This document shows positions 35,873 to 44,413 of a stretch of 64,000 nucleotides of DNA, piece by piece (within the stretch, counting starts at the first letter, position 1; each line of letters begins with the position of its first letter). This DNA comes from Verrucomicrobiota bacterium (GTDB taxonomy: Bacteria; Chlamydiota; Chlamydiia; Chlamydiales; SM23-39): contig JAFEGL010000003.1 in the NCBI GenBank assembly GCA_018239895.1, forward strand, positions 62,001 to 126,000, given 5' to 3'. Below the pieces are notes generated by a model. It was not told the DNA's origin. It saw nothing but the letters and a program-made list of their open reading frames with translations, and did no database searches. The position numbers and the translations under genes are program-made.

Positions 35873-37183
35873 CTAATCCAAAACGTCGGGGTTTTCTAGA
35901 TCCTGTTCGTATTGGATGAGGAGCTTGTTCCCCTCGGCGACGGCGCCGTCGAGCGCTTCGGTGGTCGACAGAGAGCCTTTTAGAGCCAACTCGAGAAAGT
36001 CGATGATCTTCTCCCGGACGGCTGTGTAGTTAGGGAGCCGAATCCCTTGCGTATAGGGAGTTCTCTTGGGGTTCATGACTTCGAGAACCGCGATCTCAGC
36101 GGCAGGATTCTTTTCATAAAACCCCTTCTTTTTTGAGAGATAGTAAGCCGCTTCTGTGATCGGGAGATAGCTTGTCTGCTGGTGCCAGTAGGCTTGGATT
36201 TCAGTCTGGGAAAGATACGAGAAAAACTGGGCGACGCCTCGGTAGATATCTTCGTCGAATTCAGAAAGAGCCCAGAACGAGGAGCCTCCGATGTTCAGAC
36301 GATAGGGGGTTTCCACAATATCGGTCCAATAGGGCATAAAACCGACGCCAATAGTATGAGGGGAGGCTTTCTTGAGCATCGAATAGCGGTTTGACCCTTG
36401 CAGAAGAATTGCGCAATGGCCTTCGGTGAAAAATTGCTCAGGCTCAGCAGTGAATCGCCCTTTGTAGGAGAAAATCCCCGAATTTTGCCAGTCGGCCAGT
36501 TTTGATAAATGGCGGATTTGGCAGGGGCCGTTGAAATTTAATCGGGCGCCGAGGCCTTGAAACCCGTTGTCATTGGTAGCAAATGGGAGGTTGTGCCAAG
36601 AACATAGATGTTCGAGGTGATAGGCCGCTGGCCAGGCTGTGGTGAAGCCTACATAGCCCGCCTTGACCAATTGGGTTCCTATTTTTTCGAGATCTTCCCA
36701 AGTCTTTGGCGGTTTATTGGGGTTTAATCCTGCTTTCTTAAAAGCCTCTTTGTTGTAGAAGAGAACTCCAGTCGACGCGTTCCAGGGAAGAGAAAACATC
36801 TTATGATCAGGAGTGGAATAAAAGTCCCGCACCGTGTCGATATAGACGTCGGGATCAAATTTTTTGTAATACTTCCTCATCAGTTCGTCGATGGGATAAA
36901 ACATCTCAGGTTTGAGCATCATCGTCTGAGTCGCCACTTCATAGACTTGGAGGATGTGAGGTTGGCGCCCCTCTTTGAATGCTAGCAATCCTTCGTTAAA
37001 CGTTTCGGTATAGTTCCCTTTATATTGGAGAGTAACATGATACCCTTTTGCCTGATGGTTGAAATCCTCGACGATCTCGGAGAACCGTTCAGCCAAAAAT
37101 CCCTCAAAGGCATGCCAAAAAATGATTTCAGTGCCAAAGGTGCTAGAAACAAAGAAAAGGAATGGGGCAAGAAAACGTTTCAT
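35873..37183 (-). CDS. ABC transporter sugar-type solute-binding protein
   Basis: 436 residues with signal peptide MKRFLAPFLFFVSSTFG. The sequence follows extracellular solute-binding protein family 1 and resembles UgpB: IIFWHAFEGF at the start, then MFSLPWNASTGVLFYNKEAF in the hinge region, and PPKTWEDLEKIGTQLV. It should bind a glycerophosphodiester or oligosaccharide in the periplasm and deliver it to an ABC permease. No permease or ATPase gene is in the window. Its 3' end is duplicated as a decayed fragment at 33625-33766. Confidence 0.9.
   Translation of the reverse strand: MKRFLAPFLFFVSSTFGTEIIFWHAFEGFLAERFSEIVEDFNHQAKGYHVTLQYKGNYTETFNEGLLAFKEGRQPHILQVYEVATQTMMLKPEMFYPIDELMRKYYKKFDPDVYIDTVRDFYSTPDHKMFSLPWNASTGVLFYNKEAFKKAGLNPNKPPKTWEDLEKIGTQLVKAGYVGFTTAWPAAYHLEHLCSWHNLPFATNDNGFQGLGARLNFNGPCQIRHLSKLADWQNSGIFSYKGRFTAEPEQFFTEGHCAILLQGSNRYSMLKKASPHTIGVGFMPYWTDIVETPYRLNIGGSSFWALSEFDEDIYRGVAQFFSYLSQTEIQAYWHQQTSYLPITEAAYYLSKKKGFYEKNPAAEIAVLEVMNPKRTPYTQGIRLPNYTAVREKIIDFLELALKGSLSTTEALDGAVAEGNKLLIQYEQDLENPDVLD
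35906..35950. repeat. 45-bp direct repeat, intact-gene copy
   Basis: Identical base for base to 33625-33669 in the same orientation. It lies 33 bases inside the 3' end of the solute-binding protein gene and encodes part of DGAVAEGNKLLIQYE. Together the two copies bracket the AT-rich island at 33670-35905. Confidence 0.85.
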
Positions 37184-37241
37184 AGAGACTCTCTAAAAGG
37201 GATAAAGTATAGCGTGAGTGGGGGTTTTTTGGTATGTATGG

Positions 37242-38927
37242 ATGATGATGGTTGAAAAAGAAATTCGTCTTTCAAAATCTCTCCTATGGCATCTGCAAAA
37301 AAATGCCTACCGCGAGTTCGGTCCGGAATGCTGGACCAAGAAAGGGGTCCCGCTCCACGTCACCTCCAATCGGACCATCGCGAGCACCTACGCTAAAATC
37401 GCCGCGCATCTTCTCAAGAGAGAACCTCAGCTAACCATTCTAGAGATGGGAGGAGGAAGCGGCAGGTTTGCCTACTTGTTCCTAAACGAGTTGATGGAGC
37501 GGTGGAAAAAGCCCTTTCGCTACCTCCTGACAGATCTGGCTGAGAAAAATGTCGCTTTTTGGAAACAACACCCCTTGTTTCAACCCTATTTGAAAAACAA
37601 CCTACTGGAATTGCGCGCTTATAATCCTCTCGAAGACCCGCCGCCAGAACCTGGTCCCTTCTTGATTTTAGCCAACTACTTCTTCGACTCGATCCCGCAG
37701 GATCTGTTTCAAAAAAAGAGAGGAAAACTCTTTGAAGGGAAGGTCTCTCTCTCAATAGAAAAGCCGAACGATCCATTCAACGGCATTGAAGCAAAATATT
37801 CCTACCACCCCGCCCAAATGCCTTACTATCGAAAACCTTCCTGGGATGCCCTCCTGGAAAACGAGCCTGACGGGACATTTTTATTTCCCGTAGGCGCCTT
37901 AGAGACGCTGGAGAAATTCCCCGAATTTTATCTCTTGGCGGCCGATAAAGGGTACAGAAAGGAAAAGCAGCTGTCGCAATGGAAAGATCCCCAGCTAAAC
38001 TTGCACGGCACAATCTCTTTTCCGGTCAATTTTTACCTCCTGGAACAGTTCGTAAAAATGAGAGGAGGAGATGTCATTTTCGGAAATGACGATCCCATTT
38101 TGACGGTAGGGCTATTTTCTTCCAAAAATTTACATGGATACTCTTTTTCCTTCACCCCTTGCATCGAAGAACCGAAGATCGATCTGAAATTTTTTCCTCT
38201 ATGCAGAGAAGAGGCTCTCCGCTTCTACGAGATTCCAGGTGAAGAAGCTGAACGCCTCGCCGAGCTATGCCAAGATTTGCCCAGCATCCAAAAACCTATC
38301 CAAACAAAAGGAAAAGTACTCCAAATCGGAGCAGCTCCAACAAAAATTCGTGCAGAACAAACCCTTGCACTCAATCAAGTTGAACCCTGGCCTCTCAAGA
38401 ACTCAATTTTTGACGAAATTTATTTCTTCGCGCCTCCCATTCGGACAAGGACTCAGTCCTCCTTGGAGCGGCAAGGAGGCGAGCTAGTCCGGCAGATCGA
38501 GCAAGAAATCCCGCAGATTCGGCACACGATATACTCCGATGCCGACATCAATCTATTTTTCGAAAGTCCCAAGCCTTTTTCTACCCCTGCGCAATACATC
38601 CGCTTTTTTGCCGAATTAGAAGAGAGAAAACAGATCACAGCAAGCCAAAAAGAAGCGGCCCTAGCTCGCCTAGAAAAAGAAGGTCTCATTCGATCTACGG
38701 ATCGAGTCTATGACCCAAGCCAGAATGAAGATGCCCTCCCGCTATTTGAAAAAGCGGTCCATATCTGCCTCGAGCGGCATATGAACGAAAAATCTGTTTT
38801 GTTCGGCTATTTTCCGGGAATCGACTCGCTCCCATCGAGCGATGCATTCGTCGCAGACCCGTGGATCGATTACTCAGAAGAGTTCTCTTCTGGGACGCTC
38901 CGCGTCCAAATCAAGAAAGCTCTTTAA
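37242..38927 (+). CDS. SAM-dependent methyltransferase, MidA-like
   Basis: About 561 residues; the start could be any of the ATGs at 37242, 37245 and 37248, or GTG 37218. The class I SAM-binding motif LEMGGGSGRFAYLFLNEL at about 65-82 is followed by LLTDLAEKN (acidic ribose contact) and FLILANYFFDSIP (motif IV-like). The central FPVGALETLEKFPEFYLL and the general length fit MidA/NDUFAF7-type arginine methyltransferases with a long C-terminal extension of unknown role. The 3' end overlaps the convergent nnr gene by 17 bases. Confidence 0.75.
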   Translation: MMMVEKEIRLSKSLLWHLQKNAYREFGPECWTKKGVPLHVTSNRTIASTYAKIAAHLLKREPQLTILEMGGGSGRFAYLFLNELMERWKKPFRYLLTDLAEKNVAFWKQHPLFQPYLKNNLLELRAYNPLEDPPPEPGPFLILANYFFDSIPQDLFQKKRGKLFEGKVSLSIEKPNDPFNGIEAKYSYHPAQMPYYRKPSWDALLENEPDGTFLFPVGALETLEKFPEFYLLAADKGYRKEKQLSQWKDPQLNLHGTISFPVNFYLLEQFVKMRGGDVIFGNDDPILTVGLFSSKNLHGYSFSFTPCIEEPKIDLKFFPLCREEALRFYEIPGEEAERLAELCQDLPSIQKPIQTKGKVLQIGAAPTKIRAEQTLALNQVEPWPLKNSIFDEIYFFAPPIRTRTQSSLERQGGELVRQIEQEIPQIRHTIYSDADINLFFESPKPFSTPAQYIRFFAELEERKQITASQKEAALARLEKEGLIRSTDRVYDPSQNEDALPLFEKAVHICLERHMNEKSVLFGYFPGIDSLPSSDAFVADPWIDYSEEFSSGTLRVQIKKAL

Positions 38928-40359
38928 AAACTTTCGGCAGATACTCGATCAAATCACTCGCAATAATCCCGTAAGAAGTTCTAGCCTTCGCTACCTGTTC
39001 GCCGGCGAGCGCATGGACTGTGACGCCAAGAACTGCGGCCTCCCAGCAAGTGAGCCCCTGCGCGAGAAAAGCCGCAATGATCCCCGTGAGGACATCGCCC
39101 GCCCCCGCTGTCGCCATTCCTGGATCACCGTGAGCGACAACTGCGGGCAAAGTTTCAGGACCAAAAATAAATGTAGGCCCCCCTTTCAACACCAGAACAG
39201 CACCCGTCCGATCGCAGAGTTCTTGGCACAAATCAAAAAGCTCCTCGTCAGGAGGTGCCTTCTTCAATTTCAGAATGCGGAGGACTTCGCCTCGATGCGG
39301 TGTTAAAACGACCCTAGCCGGCCAGATTTCCGTTTGCGACGTCAACGCATCGGCATCGAGAACGGAAGGCTGCTCGATATTCGGCAAATGCTTCTTCAGC
39401 CACCGATCAACGGCTGGTTTGCGTCCAAGGCCTGGACCGACGAAAACTCCTTTCGCCCGCTTCAACTCTTCTTGCCACAACTTTTGAGTCCATTCGCAAT
39501 GGATCAGCTCCAACGGCAAGTTGTGCATCTCCTCTTTCGCCTCTTTCGGATAAAAAAGGCGCATCATCCCTGCACCCGCTCTCAGCGCAGCGAGTCCAGC
39601 CAACTTCGGCGCTCCCGAAAGGGCAAGAGATCCCCCATATCCCACAACGTAACCTGCCTGATACTTATGCCGGTTCCGGACCAGACGGGGAAGTTTCGGA
39701 AGTTTAGGAATCTGGGCAAAAAGCTTTGCCTCTTTTAAATACTTGGCCGGCAAGCCAAAATCGGCCACAATCAGTTCGCCGACACAATTCCATCCGTTGC
39801 GTAGAAAAAGCCCGCTCTTAGCACAGCCGAGCGTGACCGTGGCAGCAGCTCGGATCGCCGACTCAGAGCCTTCGCCATTATTCCCATTCAGACCCGAGGG
39901 GATATCGATGGCTACAATGGGAAGTCCCGATTCGTTAGCTTTTTGAATCTTTGCAGCAATAAATGGTTCTAATGTCCCTTTGAACCCAGTCCCTAAATAG
40001 CCGTCGACGATCAACCCATATTCAACATAATTCGGCTCGTCACCAAATTTTCCACCCCGCTGCTCGAAGCGAGTCCTCATCAAGTGATTCAGCCGGCTGC
40101 ACTCTTTTTTCGGATAGAGCTCGAAGGCGTCGACATGGAATCCTTCTTGAATAAGGCAGATGCCCGCCACGTAGGCGTCGCCCCCTTTGTTTCCTTTGCC
40201 GATCAGGAGGGCTATTTTTTTGTCTTTAGGAGCCCGTTTCTCTACGACAGCAGCAACCTGGCGACCCGCCTCTTGCATAAAGGCTTCGTCGCTGCAACCG
40301 TCCCCGATCGCAATCTTTTCAATGCGAGCCATCTCTTGAGCAGAAAGAACGAATGACAT
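38911..40359 (-). CDS. nnr: Bifunctional NAD(P)HX epimerase/dehydratase
   Basis: 482 residues, the full length for the fused NnrE-NnrD repair enzyme. The N-terminal YjeF domain has GKGNKGGDAYVAG and DIPSGLNGNNGEG. The C-terminal kinase-like domain has GYGGSLALSGAPKLAGLAAL, and the signature HGDPGMATAGAGDVLTGI. It repairs hydrated NADH and NADPH. It lies 47 bases downstream of gpsA in the same direction and may share its transcript. Confidence 0.96.
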   Translation of the reverse strand: MSFVLSAQEMARIEKIAIGDGCSDEAFMQEAGRQVAAVVEKRAPKDKKIALLIGKGNKGGDAYVAGICLIQEGFHVDAFELYPKKECSRLNHLMRTRFEQRGGKFGDEPNYVEYGLIVDGYLGTGFKGTLEPFIAAKIQKANESGLPIVAIDIPSGLNGNNGEGSESAIRAAATVTLGCAKSGLFLRNGWNCVGELIVADFGLPAKYLKEAKLFAQIPKLPKLPRLVRNRHKYQAGYVVGYGGSLALSGAPKLAGLAALRAGAGMMRLFYPKEAKEEMHNLPLELIHCEWTQKLWQEELKRAKGVFVGPGLGRKPAVDRWLKKHLPNIEQPSVLDADALTSQTEIWPARVVLTPHRGEVLRILKLKKAPPDEELFDLCQELCDRTGAVLVLKGGPTFIFGPETLPAVVAHGDPGMATAGAGDVLTGIIAAFLAQGLTCWEAAVLGVTVHALAGEQVAKARTSYGIIASDLIEYLPKVFKELS

Positions 40360-40406
40360 GAAAACCTGGGTGATATAACTCTATTAAAAGCTATAGATCA
40401 CTTTTC

Positions 40407-41408
40407 TTAAAGATGCTCTTCTTTAATCGCTCTTTGAAGAAGAGCTTTGACGGCGACTCTTGGATCAAGTCCTTCGAAGATGACCCCGTAAGTCGCTTCT
40501 GTGATAGGCACTGGAATGTTGTGCTTGCGCCCTAGCTCAAGAGCAGAGACGCAGGTATAAATCCCTTCGACGGCCATCCCGATTTTCTGGCGGGCTCCCT
40601 CGGGGGAAAATCCCTCGGCGATGAGCCGGCCGAGTCGGTAATTGCGGCTGTGGCGCGACATGCAAGTGACGCAAAGATCGCCCATGCCCGAAAGGCCATT
40701 CAAAGTCTCAGGCTTAGCTTGCTTGACCAAACTTAATTTTCTGATCTCATGAAGTCCCCGGGTCATCAAAGCCGCCTTCGTATTGTCGCCGCAGCCAAGA
40801 CCATCGGAAATACCGCAGGCGATCGCAATGATATTCTTCATTGCCCCGCCAAAGCAAACGCCGTGGAGATCGGAATTGGGATAGATGCGGAATTTAGGCG
40901 TTGTAAAAAGATCGAGAATAAGCCGTGAAACTTCTGGATCGTAGGCCGAGCAGACAACTGACGTTGGGAAATTCTGGATTACCTCTTCCGCATGGCTCGG
41001 GCCAGTAAGGGCTCCGACGAGAGGACTCTCTTGCACTCCCATCAGCTGAGAGGCGACTTCAGGAAGCAATAGCCCCGTCCCTTGTTCAATCCCTTTCGAT
41101 GTGAGGATCACAGGAACTTCAATCTTCCCAAGCTCCAACACTTCTTGAAATACTGGACGAATTCCAGCCGATGTGACGCTCTCAACAATGACTTCGGCCC
41201 CTTTCAAAGCCTCTTGTAAATCAGATGTAAAGCGGCTTGACATTGGAGCCTGAAAGCCGGGAAGTTTCGGGTGGACATGAGTCCTTTGGAGCTCGTCGGC
41301 CAAATAGGGGTCGCGCGTCCACACAGTCGTCTCATGCCCATTTTGAGCTAAGATCGACGCGAGGGCGAATCCCCAAGTTCCAGCGCCAAGATAGCAAATT
41401 TTTTTCAT
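40407..41408 (-). CDS. gpsA: Glycerol-3-phosphate dehydrogenase [NAD(P)+]
   Basis: 333 residues from ATG 41408 (MKKICYLGAGTWGFALAS), which overlaps the stop of the fusion gene (ATGA); the longer open frame is inside that gene. Motifs: the GAGTWG nucleotide loop, ILTSKGIEQGTG, VGALTGPSHAEEV, and GLGCGDNTKAALMTRGL. It makes sn-glycerol-3-phosphate for phospholipids. In C. trachomatis gpsA likewise lies next to a UDP-sugar pyrophosphorylase homologue. Confidence 0.97.
   Translation of the reverse strand: MKKICYLGAGTWGFALASILAQNGHETTVWTRDPYLADELQRTHVHPKLPGFQAPMSSRFTSDLQEALKGAEVIVESVTSAGIRPVFQEVLELGKIEVPVILTSKGIEQGTGLLLPEVASQLMGVQESPLVGALTGPSHAEEVIQNFPTSVVCSAYDPEVSRLILDLFTTPKFRIYPNSDLHGVCFGGAMKNIIAIACGISDGLGCGDNTKAALMTRGLHEIRKLSLVKQAKPETLNGLSGMGDLCVTCMSRHSRNYRLGRLIAEGFSPEGARQKIGMAVEGIYTCVSALELGRKHNIPVPITEATYGVIFEGLDPRVAVKALLQRAIKEEHL
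41225..41243. repeat. 19-bp palindromic element, imperfect copy inside gpsA
   Basis: ATGTAAAGC-G-GCTTGACAT, one base different from the perfect copies at 24203-24221 and 47047-47065. It lies in codons for MSSRFT of GpsA, so this copy could be chance, or a site tolerated in coding DNA. Confidence 0.35.
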
Positions 41409-43219
41409 GACAAAGCTCTCTCTACTGCCTCGATTCCGTTCGGGCCTTCCCGATTTTTCAGAGGAGCATAACATTCTTCCCTAGGGCTGCACAAGGCTCC
41501 AATCGAGCTGGCCCCTTCGAAGGCATCGAAAAGGAACCGTTCCCCCTTCCAGGCGAGTACTTTTCGTCCCTCTTTCAAAATTTCTTTTCTTACCCAATGT
41601 AGAGGCATTTCGAACCCAGCCGCCCTCCGGATGAAGGCTAAATCGAGAGCCAACAGGCCCGTATAGGCATAAAGATATTTTAATCGTCCACCCTCGCAAA
41701 CGGCCCGCATCTCCTTCGGATCGATCTCGCAGTACTCCACTATCGCGATTTTCCCCTCCCGCTCCACAAGGACCCCCATCGACTCTTCTGGGCTATTCCG
41801 CTCAATGCACCGGATCGTCACTTCGCACTTCGACTGTCGATGAAATGAAATAAACCCCACATCGAGAGGCTGTGCCAACGGATTGTCGACAGGAGTTACC
41901 GTGACCAGATCCACTCCAGCTTTCGCAAATTGATCGGCAATCCCCGACTCGACAAAGCGGCGATAGACACTCCCATTGCCGTCGGGCCCTTCTAGCCCAA
42001 GAGGCCGCTTCCATTCATCCAACAGCGGGAGCATCGATTGTTGAAAAAAGGAGATCTTCCGCCCAAAGTTCCCATTCTTCTCAAAATAGCCGACCGTCTC
42101 CTCGTGATTGAGAGGCGAAGTCATGATCGCGATAGGAACTTCCTTGGGAATCTTCTTTACGATCCTCTCGAATAAAGTTTCCCCTTTGATGACGAACATC
42201 CCCTTCGGCGCCGAATAGCCAAGCCGAGTTCCTTGTCCGCCTGCTAAAATTAAACAGCCAACCCGCTTGACAGGTCCCGAAGTTCCCCCTTTCGAACACT
42301 TTCCAAGCGGCGCGAATGGCCTCGCTTCCGGAAATAAAATTTCATAGACGCTTTTCGCCGAAACAGTCGAAAGATTTCGCTCTTTGGCAACAAGCGGCCT
42401 ATGAACCAACAGAGGATTCGGAGAGCGGACATTCTGCTTCAAAATACCGTGATTTGGATCGCCCCACAACGAAACGACCTGGATCGGAAAAATCTCATCG
42501 AGGTAGTAGGCCATTGACAAAACGCCCGAATCGGGGAGAACCAGGTGGCTGCACCGATTCTTAATCACCGAGATCATCTCAAAAAGAGTCGTTTTCCCCC
42601 GCAGATCGACGATCATCGGATGGTCAAACCGAGGCTCGTTCCCAAATCCGAATAAAACGACCCGCGCTTTCGGCTGATTTTTCAGCAGCGCAAAGAACTC
42701 ATCCCACCTTTCAAGGGGCCAATTGCGCCAAAGACCGTACTGCGTCTCGGCGACCGCCTGGACGCCAATGTATGTAAACTCTTCCGAGAGGTTGAATTTC
42801 TTCCAAAGTTGGTCGTGCTCCTGATTCCATTTCAATTTCGGCACGACGCGGCCCCTCTGCCACCGGACCCACTCGGTCGGGTTGGGCCACTCCACAATCA
42901 AATCGAAATTCTCCGGATCCAACTTCAGCTGCTTCAGCGTCGCTCGAACATCGTATGGCTCACCCCGTTTCCACTCCGGTGCGACGATCGTTTTTACCCC
43001 TTCCAACAGGGTGAACCCATCGCGCAAATTTTCCCGGATCAAAAACGTGATCTCCGCCTCCGGAATGATCTCACGAATCCTCTGCACCATCGCATAAAGT
43101 CCAAGAGCAATGTCTCCCAACCCCCGATTCCACCCGAGCAGAACCCTTTTTCCTTTCGTCCGCTTCAACATCCTGTCGAAAGGATTGGGCAAAAGTAGGC
43201 GGGATAATCTTCTAAACAT
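41405..43219 (-). CDS. Fusion of GT9-like glycosyltransferase and UDPGP-type pyrophosphorylase
   Basis: 604 residues. Residues about 23-295 have a GT9 (heptosyltransferase-like) layout: VLLGWNRGLGDIALGLYAM at the start, then HLVLPDSGVLSMAYYL and VVSLWGDPNH. Residues about 319-604 begin CLILAGGQGTRLGYSAPKGM, the nucleotide-binding loop and Lys of eukaryote-type UDP-sugar pyrophosphorylases, and continue with MTSPLNHEET and VTVTPVDNPLAQPLD. Chlamydia has a stand-alone pyrophosphorylase of this family next to gpsA; here the N-terminal GT9 part is joined in frame with no stop between. It may couple nucleotide-sugar synthesis with transfer. Confidence 0.85.
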   Translation of the reverse strand: MFRRLSRLLLPNPFDRMLKRTKGKRVLLGWNRGLGDIALGLYAMVQRIREIIPEAEITFLIRENLRDGFTLLEGVKTIVAPEWKRGEPYDVRATLKQLKLDPENFDLIVEWPNPTEWVRWQRGRVVPKLKWNQEHDQLWKKFNLSEEFTYIGVQAVAETQYGLWRNWPLERWDEFFALLKNQPKARVVLFGFGNEPRFDHPMIVDLRGKTTLFEMISVIKNRCSHLVLPDSGVLSMAYYLDEIFPIQVVSLWGDPNHGILKQNVRSPNPLLVHRPLVAKERNLSTVSAKSVYEILFPEARPFAPLGKCSKGGTSGPVKRVGCLILAGGQGTRLGYSAPKGMFVIKGETLFERIVKKIPKEVPIAIMTSPLNHEETVGYFEKNGNFGRKISFFQQSMLPLLDEWKRPLGLEGPDGNGSVYRRFVESGIADQFAKAGVDLVTVTPVDNPLAQPLDVGFISFHRQSKCEVTIRCIERNSPEESMGVLVEREGKIAIVEYCEIDPKEMRAVCEGGRLKYLYAYTGLLALDLAFIRRAAGFEMPLHWVRKEILKEGRKVLAWKGERFLFDAFEGASSIGALCSPREECYAPLKNREGPNGIEAVERALS

Positions 43220-43221
43220 AA

Positions 43222-44238
43222 TTATTTGATGAGTTGGAGAGCTTTCTCAGCGACTTCCTCAACGGAAATTTGCTTCATGCAGCGAAAATCGATCGGACAA
43301 GTTCTCTTGAAACAAGGAGAGCACCCCGCCCTCTTATTGACCACCGCATCGGGATAGCCGTACGGCCCTGTCAACTGGTCGTCTGTGGAACCGAAAAGAG
43401 CAATCAACGGCACGCCGAATGCGGCCCCGATATGCATCGGTCCGCTGTCATTCGTAATCAAAAGATCGCAGTCTTTAATAATGCATGCCAGTTCTCGCAG
43501 CGAAGTGACCCCGGCCAAATTAATCGCATACTCAGGAAGACCTCGGCAGATCTCCTTAATCATCGAATCGGTTGCCGTATCGCCAAAGAAGACGACATAC
43601 GTGTCCTTCTCCAACAGGAGCCGCAAAGCCAACGCCCGGAACCTCTCAGGGGGCCAGCACTTCGCTGAGCCGTAAGCCGCTCCCGGGTTGATCCCGATCA
43701 GCTTCTTCCCTTTCTTGTACCCCCGCTGGTACAAAAGCTCTTTCGATTCATTGACCTCTTTTTGACTTACATAGAGCCTCGGCTTCGTCTCGGAGATGGG
43801 GATGCCGAGCGGCTCAAGGAGCCTCTTATACGTAATGACCTCATGTTCGCTCCCACCCATCTGAACCTTGTCGGTCAGTAAAAAGCTCCTCATATCGGCG
43901 GCAAACCCGATCCTCCGCTTGACCTTCCCCCTCGAGAACCACCAGGCCGACGAGAACGAATTAGTCAGCAAGATCCCCAAGTCGAACTTCCCCCCCGCGA
44001 TCTTATCGATGATGTTTCGCTTCAGCTGCCTCCTCAAGAAGTCGTTCTGGGGCTTGGTGAAGCAGAAGAGCTCATCGATCGAAGCGTCCTCCTTCAGGAG
44101 CTCGCAAAGGGGGGTCCGGCACATGGCCGTGATGGAGGCCTTGGGGTACCTCCGTCTCAGGTCGCTCAGGATGGGGGTAGCCATCACCAGATCCCCGATC
44201 CAGTTGGGCATCCGAACGATAATGGTCTGTGGGTCCAT
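43222..44238 (-). CDS. waaF: Lipopolysaccharide heptosyltransferase II-like
   Basis: 338 residues. GT9 motifs IIVRMPNWIGDLVMATPIL, GINPGAAYGSAKCWPPERF and LITNDSGPMHIGAAFGVPLI, and ALFGSTDDQLTGPYG are those of ADP-heptose:LPS heptosyltransferase II. The protein also carries Cys-rich CSPCFKRTCPIDFRCM near the C-terminus, seen in many WaaF. It should extend the LPS inner core. The stop lies 3 bases before the fusion gene start, so the two are one operon. Classical Chlamydiaceae lack heptose in LPS, so this marks a different core type. Confidence 0.9.
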   Translation of the reverse strand: MDPQTIIVRMPNWIGDLVMATPILSDLRRRYPKASITAMCRTPLCELLKEDASIDELFCFTKPQNDFLRRQLKRNIIDKIAGGKFDLGILLTNSFSSAWWFSRGKVKRRIGFAADMRSFLLTDKVQMGGSEHEVITYKRLLEPLGIPISETKPRLYVSQKEVNESKELLYQRGYKKGKKLIGINPGAAYGSAKCWPPERFRALALRLLLEKDTYVVFFGDTATDSMIKEICRGLPEYAINLAGVTSLRELACIIKDCDLLITNDSGPMHIGAAFGVPLIALFGSTDDQLTGPYGYPDAVVNKRAGCSPCFKRTCPIDFRCMKQISVEEVAEKALQLIK

Positions 44239-44360
44239 GCTCTATCTCCAAAAGGGGGTATCATACCCCATTTCCCTATCCCCGCACAAATCAATTCTTT
44301 ACGTCGCCATCCACAAAGTAATTATTTTAATACAACGATCATAAGTAATTTATGTTTATT

Positions 44361-44384
44361 ACATAATTTTAATTATGTTATAAT
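44361..44384 (+). promoter_or_regulatory. Promoter with inverted repeat abutting TATAAT
   Basis: ACATAATT-TT-AATTATGT (44361-44378) runs directly into TATAAT (44379-44384), about 30 bases upstream of ATG 44414. The same layout, with a different repeat core, is found at 61866-61891. An operator that blocks the -10 region is a plausible reading. Confidence 0.5.
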
Positions 44385-44413
44385 AGAACGATATTTTTAA
44401 TAAGGTGATAATT

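Noticed and set aside
33670-35905. Complete mobile element
   Set aside because: No integrase, transposase or terminal inverted repeats are seen; only the duplicated 3' end suggests integration.
43222-44238. Two separate heptosyltransferases competing for one role
   Set aside because: The second GT9 domain (in the fusion) lacks the close WaaF signatures, so redundancy cannot be claimed.
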